A stretch of DNA of 64,000 nt from Sequoia sempervirens (Eukaryota > Streptophyta > Pinopsida > Cupressales > Cupressaceae), in NCBI GenBank assembly GCA_007258455.2, contig VDFB02047230.1, forward strand, positions 159,720,635-159,784,634, read 5' to 3'. Shown piece after piece: positions 1 to 12,223 of the stretch. How positions within the stretch are numbered: position 1 is the stretch's first letter; each line of letters starts with the position of its first letter. The notes beneath the pieces are model-generated. The model did no database searches, was not told the DNA's origin, and was given only the letters and a program-made list of their open reading frames with translations. The position numbers and the translations under genes are program-made.

Positions 1-604
1 GATATATTCATTATATTTTTTAATTTGAGTATCTTTATATGTATTTTTTCAAAAATAATAAACTTTTATATATATTTGATATTATTTTACTTTACCATCC
101 ACCACCATACCCAAAAATTGGCCCTCAAATTGCTGTCTTCAAAACTCAACCCTTGCCATCGTGCTATCCCCATCCCTGAAACACCATGAAACATAGTATA
201 TTTACAATATATATTATATAATCTAAAATAAATATACATATACATACATTCATGCATAAATACATAATACCCGACCTTGAACCTGAATTGGCAACTTAGA
301 TTATTTCACAAAAATATCCAGAAAAGGAATTCTAGGTTTTGTATGTTGAGCAAAGTTGAAAGCCAAACCATTGATGCTGCTATCTAGGAATGTTTATAGA
401 ATTGAAAACAGCCTTACAAAAATGACCTAAGACACACCATCAACTGTTTATTCAATGCTGGACAAAACTGACTTCACATACCAACATAACCTTCCAAATA
501 GGGTTGGCTAGCAAAAGTACTTGTTGAAGGTGTGTTGTGGGTTGTTTTTATTGCTTTGGTTTCCTTTCCCTTTGGTGCTCTTCTTTTTATCTAACATTTA
601 CCCT
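1..604. other. AT-rich flank, no gene seen
   Basis: AT-rich sequence with short homopolymer runs. I see no coding region, splice-site-bounded exon or terminal-repeat signature here. It could be intergenic, or an intron of the gene whose 3' exons start at 3816. Confidence 0.5.
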
Positions 605-923
605 CTAGCCTCCTGATTTTGCTCTCATGTCAGCCTTTTGATCCTCATTGTCACTTTTTCTCCCTTTTTCCTTCTTCCTTGCTCGGATGGCATCATCAAC
701 CTGTCCCATATGTTCATAATGTACTTTTTTGTCCCTTTTGTCTAACATCATCAGCTGAGCCTTTTGATCCTCATTGTCACTTTTTCTCCCTTTTTCCTTC
801 TTCCTTGCTCGGATGGCATCATCAACCTGTCCCATATGTTCATAATGTACTTTTTTGTCCCTTTTGTCTAACATCATCAGCTGAGCCAATGATGTGACAT
901 GCACACACTTGTAAATGGCCTTC
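605..923 (-). CDS. Possible terminal exon of an unknown gene (contains in-frame duplication)
   Basis: The minus strand is open from a good acceptor-like site (TTTTAG at 930-924) to a TAG stop at 605-607. The predicted peptide is strongly charged (runs of K, R, D and E) and contains the same 42-residue block twice, because an exact 126-bp unit is duplicated and 126 is a multiple of three. I do not recognise the family. The acceptor, the hydrophilic composition and the lack of stops suggest a real last exon. Against this, the opposite strand is also open across the repeat, no upstream exon was found between 943 and 3800, and transcription is unproven. Confidence 0.28.
632..883. repeat. Tandem duplication, 126 bp x 2, apparently identical
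   Basis: Copy 1 covers 632-757 and copy 2 covers 758-883. I found no mismatch between the copies by eye. The lack of divergence implies a recent duplication. The unit is 42 codons long, so the duplication keeps reading frames open on both strands. Confidence 0.95.
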
Positions 924-3815
924 CTAAAATTTTGTTTTGTCAATACTTTTATTCAATTTGACCTTGCAAATAGAGATTGGAGCAAATCAGCTTAAGCATT
1001 TGTTGAGAGTCAAAAAGGGTTAAAAACCCATGTTTTTTTTAACTTTTTCTTTCATTTTAACACTCAAGTTTGTGAAATACAAGTCTGCAAATTGAATTGG
1101 GGTTGAAAGAAGCCAGGATTATATGTAAACATTTATAATCCTATGATGCTGTTATACATTGAAACTATGAGTATTTGATGACTATGAATGATTAAATTTC
1201 AATTTTCAATTATTGAGTGTTTGATGATCATATGACATGTGTAATCTTTGAATTATGAGTGTTTGATAATCAAATTAGGCTCTTATGTTCTCTAAATGCA
1301 TTAATTTGTAATTTTGTTCTTGTTTTTTTGTAAAACTATGTTTTTTTTTTTGCTGAGTCCTAGCCGAGTTTTTTCCTGAGTCCGTGCCAAGTCCCAAGTC
1401 CGAGTCACATTTTTGGGCTGCCGAGTCCGAGTTTGCAAACTATGGCTAGGACATTCTAAGGTCACTCAAAGATCATCTCCAACAAGCCCATAATCAACAA
1501 AATATTACATGCAGATTACAATCACATCAACTTGCCCAAAGCAAGACCTGGGGAATAGAAAGAAAAATGTGTTGGACTTATCACAAATTACAGTCATACT
1601 AATCACAAGTGTCATGCCTTGCAATTCATGAAGTCTAAGGTGCTCCTAACAGAACAATGACAAGAATCTGATGGGCTTGGAGTTAATATTATTAATTTTA
1701 ACTCCAACATGCAATTGGTCCTTATTACTAAATATTACTTTGCCCATAATTGATGTGACCTTTCTATTACCAAATTTAGAACAGATTGAGAAAAAATGTG
1801 ATAGGACAATGTCTTGTGAAAAAATTGCAGTTTGTTGACCCCTCATCATTGCTCTTTTTGACTCGGTTGGTTTCAGAAAGAAAATTAGTTTAGTGACTAA
1901 GAAATGCTATATTTCTTTTGCTATTGAGTCCATCCTTTACATAGTGAGTGCCATTGTTGTTATCTTCTATTGGGCTCTCCTTGTCAATAGATCATAGTAC
2001 AATTCTGCTTCTTTGGAGTTAATTTTAGATACTTGTACTGATGAATTCATAGAACCACCCCTGTAGGCCATTCATCTTTTTAATGATTTGGTAACATTGC
2101 TTTTCTGGTTGGATCCTCAAAATGGTGCAGAGATTGAGTGTCAAATGCAATAATTGCTTGAAGAAGGCAACATTGAACCAAGCACATTTCCTTGTGACTC
2201 AAGAAAATTTTTAGAGGAGATAAAAGTTTCCCACAACTTTGTTGGCTTATTTGTACATTTTTTTCTATTCAGTACTTTCCTGGCTGGTTAATCCTGAGAA
2301 CTGGGTTGGGTATGAGTGGTAGGGATGGCAACTTTGGGATGCAAAATTTGAGTAGTGCCTTTATAGTTTTCAATAATTAGAACTAAAAATTACTGTCTAA
2401 TCTCAGCTCTTAGTTTTTGTCATTTACTATCTGCAGTCAATGTATTGACTTGGCCTGTGGGGTACACAGATGTTTATGCATGTTTTGACAACCTTGCCAG
2501 TGATTTGTGCACAATCTTTGGAATGTGCCCAACATGGAGAATCTGAGACATTTGCATGTTTTGACATCTTTGCGAGGGATTTGTGCATAATTTTTAGGGA
2601 TTGAAGATACAAATGAGACATTTATGTATTGTTTGACATTTTTTCCATGGGACCAATCATTGAAATTTGCACCAACCAATTTTCCTCCACTGGGTTTTGG
2701 CAGTTGTTTCTCCAAAATGACGGAGAGAAGAAAACAATTCAAATAACTTTCTTGGTGCTCTTTAAGCTGATTGTGTAAGGAAACCTAAAAATCTGATCAG
2801 CAGTAAAACCCCTCTTTTGTAAAGGAAAACCAAAACCCTTCAAAATCACCCCAATCTTCTTCAGAAATGTAGATTTGGTCTTGGAAGATAAAAGTGATCA
2901 TGGCTAAGTCAAATATTGTTATAAAATAACATGCTACATCCACTACAACATCAAGACCCAAAACTTTGAAGGAAGTTGAAAATCCATAATTTTTTAACCT
3001 GCTTATTCTAATAGGCTTGGAACCTGACTAGATTATAGTTGGAACCCTGTTGGCAACTTTGAACAAAAAAGCAAATAAAACTGTCAAAGAATGATCATAA
3101 TATTCTTTTGTTTACCAGTCTTAGATTTGGCCAATTCATGTGGTGAACTCATGGCCACAAACTTTAAAAAGATGAGAGTTTAGTAACACGAGCCAAAATA
3201 TTGAGAATTTTACTGAGCCTTGGCAAGTTTGGCCACTGAACTGTAGTTTTGGTAGACTATACAATTTTCTTGGGAAGAGTTGAGGCAAGCAGACTCCAAG
3301 TATTGCTGATTTTGAGCTTCTTGGGACTCTTGCTAAGTGATATCAAGTATATCTTAAGTTTTACAAGGAGGATGAAATTATCTGTTAGCCCTTTATTCAT
3401 TAGGGACAAATGAACTTTCAGTCAACTTTGAATATTGTAATATTGTTTTTCTTATGATGATAGTGTTGGTTGTGTTTAGAAGCACCATTTTGCTTTCAAT
3501 TAAGAAAGGTACCCCCGCCCCCTCAATATGACAGGAACATGTCTGCCTTTTTCAATAATCGATTTTCATTTGCATTTAAACTGGAGGCATCGACTCCTTT
3601 TAGATTTCAGACAATTTGTTTAATGTTTTGGCTTTTGAAGTTAAGATCAATCTTAAGAAATTGAGTATAGCCTTGTAGCTGTACATCTATGCAGAAATTT
3701 TAGATGATTGTTTCCTGAATTTATCTTTCTTTCATGATTGCTCCATTGTTCAATGTTTCTAAGCAAGGTTATAAATGATCCTGGAGTATTCTAAACTTTT
3801 CTGGTTGCCTGACAG
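924..3815. other. Non-coding stretch upstream of the PIRL exons
   Basis: No convincing exon was found on either strand. The last bases (ending TGACAG at 3815) are the 3' end of an intron of the PIRL gene, so much of this stretch may be one long intron. A weak degenerate repeat of about 75 bp (three units, the last partial) lies at 2467-2660. A GAGTCCGAG-rich patch lies at 1341-1436. Confidence 0.5.
1333..1444. mobile_element. Small hAT-like remnant flanked by 8-bp direct repeats
   Basis: The octamer AAACTATG occurs at 1333-1340 and again at 1437-1444. It brackets 96 bp that are much richer in CCGAGTC/GAGTCCGAG motifs than the surroundings. Eight-base target duplications and subterminal GC-rich repeats are features of hAT transposons. 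No clear terminal inverted repeat is visible, so this may be a deletion derivative or chance. Confidence 0.3.
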
Positions 3816-5015
3816 ATACAAAAGCTGAAGGTGGGCAGAAGCTTAGTCTGGTAAAACTTGCCAGTCTCATTGAAACAGTTGTCAAAGAAGGTGCTGAGAA
3901 GTTGAACCTTCAAGGAAGATTGCTTGACCAGGTCGAATGGCTTCCTGACTCAATTGGAAAGCTTACTAATCTAACTGAAATAAATTTGTCGGAAAATAGG
4001 ATTATGACCCTCCCTAGCTCAATTCAAGGGCTTTCCATGCTGACGAAATTGGATTTACATGCAAATAAGTTGATAGATATTCCAGATGCCATTGGTGAGC
4101 TTTCCAATCTTACTATCCTAGATGCACATGGTAATTGCTTACAGAAATTGCCTGCTTCAATTGGGAATCTTTTCATGCTGGCATGCCTTGACTTGAGTTC
4201 AAATCAGCTTTCATCCCTGCCAGAGTCTGTTGGTCAACTGGTCAATTTGAAAAGATTGGATGTTGAGACAAATGAAATTGATGAGCTGCCATATACAATT
4301 GGTCAATGTGCTTCTCTTACTGAGCTACGAGCTGATTTTAATCATCTCAAAGCCCTTCCTGAAGCAGTTGGAAAGCTTGAATCTTTAGAAGTCCTAACAT
4401 TGCATTATAACAATATAAAAAGCCTTCCAACAACTGTGGGTTCTTTATCCAGCTTGAGAGAACTTGATGTAAGCTTCAATCAGTTGGAGTATCTACCAGA
4501 GAGTCTTTGCCTTGCCACCAGTCTTGTTAAGCTGAATGTTAGCAGTAATTTTGCTGACTTGCAGAGGCTTCCTCATTCTATTGGGAATCTTGAGATGCTT
4601 GAGGAGTTGGATATAAGTAATGTTCAGATAAAATTCCTTCCTGACTCATTTGCAATGCTCACAAAGCTTCATACACTTCATGCTGAAGAGACACCACTGG
4701 TAATACCGCCAAGAAAAATAGCTGAAAATGGAGCTAAGGTGAAGTATATTACTACATATTATTTAGCATATGCTTGCAAATATGTATGTTTTGTTGAAAT
4801 ATCTTTGGACATAACTTTTTTCACACTTGCAACATAATACTGATATCATTATACTTTGACAGGCTGTGGTACAATTTATGATCGAACATGTTGCAAGAAG
4901 GGATGATAATGTAATAGAGAATAAACCAAAATGGAAGTGGTCAATGTTTTGCACGTGTTTGAGGAAGCGCAAGCGGGAAGAAAGCAATGCACACTATGCA
5001 AGGGCTGGCGCATAA
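3816..5015 (+). CDS. PIRL-type intracellular Ras-group leucine-rich repeat protein, 3' exons (partial)
   Basis: Two coding exons: 3816-4738 and 4863-5015 (stop TAA 5013-5015), separated by a 124-bp GT-AG intron. Exon 3816 follows TGACAG and begins with two bases of a split codon, so at least one 5' exon is missing; none was found upstream in the window. The product carries about a dozen leucine-rich repeats of about 23 residues with the Ras-group pattern (LPxSIGxLxxLxxLDLxxN), including LKALPEAVGKLESLEVL. This matches plant PIRL proteins, cytosolic LRR proteins related to animal SHOC2/Ras-binding LRRs; Arabidopsis members act in pollen and development. The second exon encodes the PIRL-like tail (AVVQFM, then a basic KPKWKW...LRKRKR stretch). 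The reading frame is intact in both exons. Which PIRL subgroup it belongs to is not settled. Confidence 0.9.
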
Positions 5016-5016
5016 T

Positions 5017-5344
5017 GCTACCTTGAAAATCAGGTCAGGGCTTAGTTTTAGTGAAGTTTATATGGAGCACATCCAAATTAGAAACTTTGATAACATAATA
5101 GAATTTGACTGCATGGTTACTGGGATCAATAACCTTATAAGGATCTTTCTGATTTACATCTTATGTACCAGATTTTTTATTGCTACCTTGAAAATCAGGT
5201 CAGGGTTTAGTTTTAGTGAAGTTTATATGGAGCACATCCAAATTAGAAACTTTGATAACATAATAGAATTTGACTGGATGGTTACCGGGATCAATAACCT
5301 TAAGGATCTTTCTGATTTACATCTTATGTACCAGATTTTTTATT
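5017..5344 (+). repeat. Tandem duplication, about 165 bp x 2, in the PIRL 3' UTR
   Basis: Copy 1 is 5017-5181 and copy 2 is 5182-5344, with a few substitutions and a 2-bp difference. The first copy starts one base after the PIRL stop codon, so the duplication lies in the 3' untranslated region or immediate 3' flank. Confidence 0.9.
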
Positions 5345-7551
5345 CTTTTGAGAATTGTCAAGTCAACTGATTATGCTGTCCGGTTGTCATCATTACGGGA
5401 TTCAAAAAATTGTCATGCAACCATGGAACAAGTGATTTATTTGGAGCAAGTGTGTATAATATATATTTTGTGGTTGCATCGAGTGCTCTGTTTCATGGTT
5501 CTTGTGCTTGTTAAGCAATCACATTTCCATGCTTTTCCAAGCTCAACTGTAAATACTGAGGACATGAATTTTTTTTACCATTACAGTATACTCTGCTTAC
5601 CACCATCTGTAGACAACTATATGTCATGGTGGTAGTTTGTGCTTTGAATTTTGACTATTTTCATATGAATATAATAAACACTTTGCAGTCATTTCTCAGG
5701 GGCTGTAATATTTTGTTTGTTACATCTGTTGTTACCCAAATGTTGACCAATTCTCTAAAATGTAGGCCTACATATTCTTCAGCTTGGGTTTATTTTATAG
5801 TTCAAGTTTCCATATTTGCATCTAAACGGAAGTATCACCTATGTTAAATTTCTACAGTTAAGAATGAAGCATCTGATCTTCTCATTGTCTCTTGCAATTG
5901 GCATTTATTTAACAGAGTCAACATGCAAATGCATGCTTCTAATGGGAGGATTTCCTTGGATTGTAACTCATTATTTAGGTCTGGATGGTATAAGATATGG
6001 ACTATAAAATAAATTTTGCAATATATTGGTAATGTCAACCATATACCTAATTGATATCTCCATCTATATTTTGACAATAAATTGATACTTGCATTTATCT
6101 GCGTAGAACTTCTGATTGGTGCATGTATAAATGCTCTTAGCTTCACATCTTTCTTGTCAAGTGGAAAGCAAAGCTTTTAACCTCTACCTGTGTTCAGAGG
6201 CATCGTGTTGCTTTCTGCTGGTGACTCAGGAATGGCATCTAATGGAAATAGTGTAAAGCGCCCATGTTTTATTGGACATTTGCAGGATTTGTCTGTTTCA
6301 CGGAAATTAATTGCAGCTTTCAGCTATCTCGTGCCATGATACTGTTATTGTGCTTTGTCTATGGGCTGAATTAAGATGGTAACTAACATTGATAATTAGA
6401 AGAGACATTTGAATGCACACTGATGTAACTTGCTTTTGTGCATTGCTCTAATTTCGTATTGCCCTTTTAGAGGCTTGGTCCTCCATGTTAATTCATAAAA
6501 ATTGAAATCGGAATTTGAGTTTGATTTGTAATGCTATATTGTAATAATTTTCATTAGCAGAATGGTCTGTTTCACTTCTTGCAATTTTATTGCTACTACA
6601 TTGTCTGAATGGATGACGGCTGAGTTCTGAACAGTTAAAAACAGAATTAGATTTAAAAATGTTTCAGCAAGTAATATGAGTAATCGAAACTCCCACATGG
6701 CAAACCCAGAAGCTTGGAAAATTCTTCATTTTAATGAATCTTTCTGTTTTGAACTATGGTTCGCATATCCAGTTAATGTGTGTTAACATTAATATTTTGG
6801 ATTAAGCATGTAGTTGAAAAATATACTACTAGCAATAGCACCTGCAGGTACTTTTGAAAAAGAATAGGCACATCTATGTATAGAAAGGCACATGAGAAAT
6901 AGACAACTACCAATAGCAATAGGCACTTTTATAAATAGACGAATCAACATGGAAAAACATATCTACTTACCGAATTCTTGCAGGGGGGTCTCATACACCA
7001 AATGGTGTGTTGCTTGGTGGCCCACCTAATATGTTACCTTCATAAAAAAATATTGAAGTGTTTTATATGCACATGCAATTGTGAATCTGTATATATTCAA
7101 GCATCTTTTCATGATAATTTCTTCTTCTTCATATTATGTTTAATTCTTATCTATAGTTTGCTTCAGAAGACACAGAATTTTGTAGACTAACATTTAAATG
7201 TTTTCTATGCAAAACTAAATATTTGAACCTGTGAATCCAGTTCTGCAATTTTGTGTTAATAGATATTTGCACAAATTTTTCCTTCAAATGATCTTTAATA
7301 CGTTACATGTCTATAGAATGGTTTGGAAGACACATCATTTTGTAGAGTCAATTTTAAATGTTTTAGTTTTCTCTACAATCCTGAACTTGTATCTGATTTA
7401 AGTGTCATAGGCCCAAGATTGTAGAGGTCATAGAAGTCATTTATTTTACAATTTCTTTGGGAAAGAAAAATAAGTAATTATTTCAACAGACAATGTAGAA
7501 ATTCCCTATAGAGGGGTCGGATTGTAGAAAACTATATTTTATCTGGTTGGA
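5345..7551. other. PIRL 3' flank, no gene seen
   Basis: AT-rich sequence downstream of the PIRL stop. It has only short accidental open frames with no recognisable domain or splice structure. It ends at the target site of the gypsy element (CACGT, 7552-7556). Confidence 0.55.
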
Positions 7552-7556
7552 CACGT

Positions 7557-8876
7557 TGTAGAAACTCATTTTCTCACAATTTCGGAAACTGATTGTTTTT
7601 GCTTGTTTTTTCCTTGTTTTGATTTTTTTTTGGTTTTTTGCATATAAAGATAATAGAGCGATTTTGAAAGGAAAACTGAAGCAGATAGACTCCTGAATCG
7701 ATAGCATATAGGTTTATTATTCTTTCTTGATGCTTACAATGATGAAACCCTAACATGCAGACAAAAAGGCAAAGCAAATTGTAATAATTAAAAACCTGAT
7801 TTTTGATTGCAACCGCCCCAAATGGTGAAGATTTAATACGGCCAACCTCATAAGACATTTCTCTAGCCTTGAAATTGGTGCAGACTGACCCAGAGTGCAA
7901 GGCGTCCCATCTAGTGAAGAAAAAAGACAATAAAGCAAGGCGTCCAAGCTTGCAGGAGAAGTACGGCCTTAAAGCTGAAAAGTACGACCCTAAACCAGCA
8001 ATGAATAAATCCGTACCACCTTGGGAAATGTGCCAAATGTATATCTAAACTAGCCGCTCCAGAATATCACTGTGGACAATTATTGAATCAAACCTTGAAT
8101 AATTATTCACAATAATCTTTGTAATAACTTCTAAATGAAGCTATTCAACTGCAGGCAATAAATCAACTGATATTTCACAGCCTCTGAATTGAAAACACTA
8201 AAGATGGCTCGTTCTCCAATGCAGAAGAAAAATTGAAACCCTTGGCTTCGTTCTCTGAAGAAGAAATTGGCTGAAATCGATTCTCATATCATAATCCATG
8301 AAGTTCTCTCAAAGAAAACTTATATCTTCTCAATTGGGTCGATTTCCTTCAAAAAAACATCATTTAAATAAAACTTGAATTTCACTTTTAATCTTTCAAT
8401 AGTTTGGATGCCCTTTTAATTATAATAATTAATTCAAAAGTGACCCCTTCTTCATGATGGTCGACCCCTTCAATAAGTCACTTAAGTTATAATATTAAAT
8501 TACATTATAGTTTTATAATATAAGCTTTAATTAAATTAATATTTATTTTGGCAAATAAATATTAATATTTCTCTCAATACCAGTCCAAATGACAAATCGT
8601 TTGAAGTCGAATGATAAGTGACTGAATCTGCATATGACTAGACCATACTGCTAAAAATAGTAGGGGTGCTCCGCTGAGTGACTCCACTTACTAAAAATAG
8701 TAAGTCAAGTAAATGATGTCCAAAAGACCCCGAACGAAAGCCAAACTGAATGATTCTGATAACTGAAGCCAAGTCATGCCTCAACAAGACCCTCTATCCA
8801 TCCTATCAGCCTACGAGGGTCACATAATAGGCTAATCTCAAGAACTAAGAGATGTCAATTGGAAGGGGACATTATA
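7557..8876 (-). repeat. 3' LTR of the gypsy element
   Basis: 1320 bp, homologous over its length to 13658-14995. It begins TGTAGAAACTC (+ orientation) and ends ACATTATA, so the expected terminal CA has mutated to TA. The other LTR carries a 36-bp segment missing here, and this LTR carries a short duplication near 7950-7975. Confidence 0.93.
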
Positions 8877-8893
8877 GTCTGCCCCTCCTAAAA
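8877..8893 (-). other. Polypurine tract of the gypsy element
   Basis: Read on the minus strand the sequence is TTTTAGGAGGGGCAGAC, directly abutting the 3' LTR, where a polypurine tract that primes plus-strand synthesis is expected. Confidence 0.75.
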
Positions 8894-10330
8894 TTGCTTG
8901 TCCTCAAGCATTCTCAACTGAGGATGCTGCAAAATCTCCTCACTCTCCCATGTAGCATCCTCCACTGGTAAATCTCTCCACTTCACCAGATATTCCTTAA
9001 TAGTCCTACGTAGCTGTCTTTCCTTGTATTCCAGGATAGACTCAGGTACTAAAATCAACTTTCCCTCATCATCTAAGGGAGACAATACTGCTGAAGGTAC
9101 CACACGATGCCCTAACGCCTTTTTGAGACGTGACACATGAAAAACATTGTGGACCTTACTATCCATTGGAAGCTCTAGCTCATAAGCCACCTCTCCCACA
9201 CGCCTGACAATCTTGAAAGGACCATAGTACTATGGCTTGAGCTTCTCTGATCCACTCTTCCTAAGAGTAGACTGTCGGTAGGGCTGCAACATGAGATATA
9301 CCATGTCTCCCACTTCAAAAGATCTCTCTGTCCTCTTCTGATCTGCATACTACTTCTGCTGATTTTGTGTCTTAGCAATATTTTCCTTAAGAGCCCTCAT
9401 AATATCCTGTCTCTCCTGCAATAAGTCTCCCGCACTAGGCACTCTACTGTCACTAAGTAGAAAATCAAGAAAACTAGGCGCCTCATACCCATACAATGCC
9501 ATGAAGGGGGACATCTGAATGGTCATGTGATAGGTGGTATTGTAACAATACTCACATAAGTATATCCACTTGACCCACGCCTTTTGCTACCCTGCAATGT
9601 AATTCCTGAGGTAACCTTCCACCCATTTGTTCACTATCTCCATTTGACCATCGGTTTGCAGGTGGTAACTGGTGCTCGGTGTAAGCTCGGTCCCACAAAG
9701 TCTGAATACCTCCTACCAGAAGTGACTCAGGAACCGACTATCCCTGTCGCTAACTATACTCTGAGGCAACCCATGTAATCTGAAAACCTCACGGAAAAAT
9801 ACCTCTGCTACCTGTGTAGCTGTGTAAGTAGTGGTGATCGGAAAGAAATGGGCATATTTCGTCAGCCGATCCACAACTACATATATGCAATCCCGTCCTT
9901 GGGCTTTAGGCAAGCCCGTAATAAAATCCATCGACAGACATTCCCACTTCCTGTCAGGAATCAAAAGTGGCTACAACAACCCTGTCAGATATGTGATCTC
10001 CTGCTTGTTCTGCTGACAAACAGGGCACTCACGCACATACTGAAGAACATCTGCCTTAAGACCCTTCCATGTAAATCTCTCCCGAACTTGTCTGTAAGTC
10101 TTAAAGTACCCAAGATGCCCTGTTGTAGGTACATCATGGAAAGCTCGCAGAATGGTGTTCTTTATCTCTGACCCTGGGATCAAGAAAATCCTGTTCTTGA
10201 AAATGATCAAGTCATTTACAAGTGTGTACCTGGTGTCCACAATAGATCCCTCAACAATACTAGATTCCCATGTATCCTTGGCATACTCTGCCCCAATGAG
10301 ATGCCTCCAATCCTCTGCAATCTGTACCAT
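8888..10330 (-). pseudogene. Gypsy integrase with C-terminal chromodomain (disabled)
   Basis: Read on the minus strand. An HHCC zinc-binding region with a final CPVC lies near 10000-10150. The catalytic core starts near 9950 with [13 protein letters not shown] and continues through VSDRDSRF near 9735. The third acidic residue sits in DGQMEIVNKW near 9630. A GPFKIV-type C-terminal module near 9230 is followed by a chromodomain with EYLVKWRDLPVEDATWE near 8950-9000. Integrase inserts the cDNA, and chromodomains of this group steer insertion to modified histones. Stops interrupt the frame, for example after SHFW near 9712 and near 9230, so the product is not functional. Confidence 0.85.
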
Positions 10331-10756
10331 AGAACTCAGATGAGGTCGGCGTGAAATAGCGTTAACAACAACATTCTGTGTACCTTTGATATAGGTGATG
10401 TCAAAGTCATATGCCTGTAACTTACTCACCTATTTTTGTTGACGATCATTCAAATCTCGCTGCCCTAGGAAATGCCTCAAACTATTATGATCAATTTTAA
10501 TACAAAACTTACTGCCCACTAAATATTCCCTTAATTTGGCCAAGGCATGCATTATGGCCAACATTTCCTTATCATATATACTGTAACCCCTCTCTAGTCC
10601 TCTGAGTTTCCTGCTCTCATACACAATTAGATGCTTATCCTGTATAAACACCGCTCCAACGCCCTCACCAGAAGCATCACACTGAAGCTCAAAAGGCTTT
10701 GTAAAATCCGACAGTTCCAACACTGAACATGCAGTCATAAGCTCCTTGAACCTCAC
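10331..10756 (-). pseudogene. Gypsy RNase H domain (disabled)
   Basis: Minus-strand frame with the Ty3/gypsy RNase H signature: FELQCDASGEGVGAVFIQD with the first catalytic Asp, then ESRKLRGLERGYSIYDKEMLAI with the Glu. The C-terminal part (LQAYDFDITYIKGTQN) continues after a stop at about 10427-10429. A second stop near 10757-10765 separates it from RT. The domain normally degrades the RNA strand of RNA:DNA hybrids. Confidence 0.85.
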
Positions 10757-10765
10757 AAAACACTC

Positions 10766-11782
10766 TTATGCCTTAGGAGTCCAAATGAATGCACCCTTTT
10801 TCAAAAAATCCATCATAGGTGCTACATGGTGTGAATATCCATTGACAAATCTACGATAGAAACCACAGAACCCAAGGAATCCTTGCAGTTGTGTAAGGTT
10901 TGCAGGAGTAGGCCAATCTATGATAGCACAGATCTTCTTGGGATCCATCTGCACTCCCTCTGCACTGATAATATGGACTAAGTATAACAACTCAGTCATC
11001 CCTAAATCACACTTGGATTCATTGGCATACAAGGACTCCCTATCCAAAATGTTGAGTACTGTATCCAAATGAGCCAAATGCTTCTCCCATGTCCTGCTGT
11101 AGACCAAAATATCATCGAAGAAGACAAGTACATATCTGCTCAAATGTGAGTGGAAGACCCTGTTCATGGTGGACTGGAATGTCGCTGGAGCATTGGTTAG
11201 CCCAAATGGCATAACTACAAACTCAAAGTGTCCACAATGACAACGAAAAGTGGTCTTCTCAACATCCTGCTCACGAACTCTAATCTGATGATATCCTAAT
11301 CTCAAGTCTATCTTCGAAAAGTAACAGGCACCATGGAGCTCATCAATAAGCTCATCTATACAGGGTATGGGGTATCTGTTCTTAATAGTCCTCTTATTCA
11401 TGACTCTATAATCTATGCACATACGAAGAGTTCCATCTTTCTTCTTCACTAAAACAACTAAAGATGCAAATGGTGACTTACTCGGTCGAATGTGATCCAT
11501 AGCAAGTAGCTCCTTGATAGTCTTCTCTATCTCATCCTTAAGTCGCTTTGGGTGCCTGTAAGGAGTAATCATGACGGGCTTGGCGCCCTCAAGCTCTATG
11601 ATGTGCTCAATACCCCTATCTGGAGGTCTCCCTAGTGGAATGTCACTGAAAACCTTCCCATGCTTAACTCTCAACTGTTGAATGTTAGGATGATATTCGG
11701 TCTTATGCGGTCCCTCCTGTGTAGGTTTCAAAGTGCACTCGACAACCCACTCAACAGTGTCATGACGCATAAGTCTCTCCAT
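10766..11782 (-). pseudogene. Gypsy reverse transcriptase domain
   Basis: The longest intact frame of the element, 338 residues on the minus strand. Visible RT blocks include KKDGTLRMCIDYRVMN, FSKIDLRLGYHQIRV, FVVMPFGLTNAPATFQ and the catalytic YVLVFFDDILVYS near 11105-11140, so the two metal-binding aspartates are preserved. The family copies element RNA into DNA. It is bounded by stops on both sides and is therefore part of a broken polyprotein, although the domain itself looks nearly intact. Confidence 0.92.
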
Positions 11783-12223
11783 CCGTCAGAAGGAAATAGT
11801 CCTGACGTTACTGTCTCAAATGACCTTCAGTATATGAGTCTTCCCATCCACCTCAAACCTGATCTCCATGTCTTTGAGAGGAAGTGTAACTTCCTCAAGA
11901 GAATGGAGCTACTTCATGCCCAAAACTAAATCAATATCACCCATATTCACCACATAATAATCAGCCTTGAATTCATAATTATTTAAGCGCAAAGAAAGAT
12001 CCTTAATCATACAATCACACTTGAGAGTCTAACCATCAGCCACCTTACCCTGAATTCCCTCAAACTCCTCGGTTATGAGCCCACGCTTCTCCACAAATCT
12101 GACATTGATAAAATTATGGGTGGCACCTATGTTTAAAAGGGTGATAACCTTTTGACCAGCCAAAACTCCACGAAGTCTGAAAGATCCCTCCTGTTGAATG
12201 CTAGACAACTGTGCTTCCTGGAG
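11783..12223 (-). pseudogene. Gypsy aspartic protease region, active site altered
   Basis: Between the gag zinc-binding region and RT, the minus strand encodes a retropepsin-like segment, VITLLNIGATHNFINVRFVE (12093-12152), followed by DLVLGMK near 11920. The usual catalytic motif is D(S/T)GA; here the Asp codon reads Asn (AAC). Stops occur after VADG, after LGMK and near 11837. Such proteases mature the polyprotein; this copy should be inactive. Confidence 0.7.

Noticed and set aside
619..897. Open frame on the + strand across the 126-bp duplication
   Set aside because: It mirrors the minus-strand frame, which has the better acceptor, stop and composition. The + peptide is a Phe/Pro/Cys-rich translation of pyrimidine tracts.
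2427..2742. Minus-strand frames suggesting a repeat protein such as PPR
   Set aside because: The repetition comes from a weak DNA repeat of about 75 bp, and no PPR consensus residues line up.
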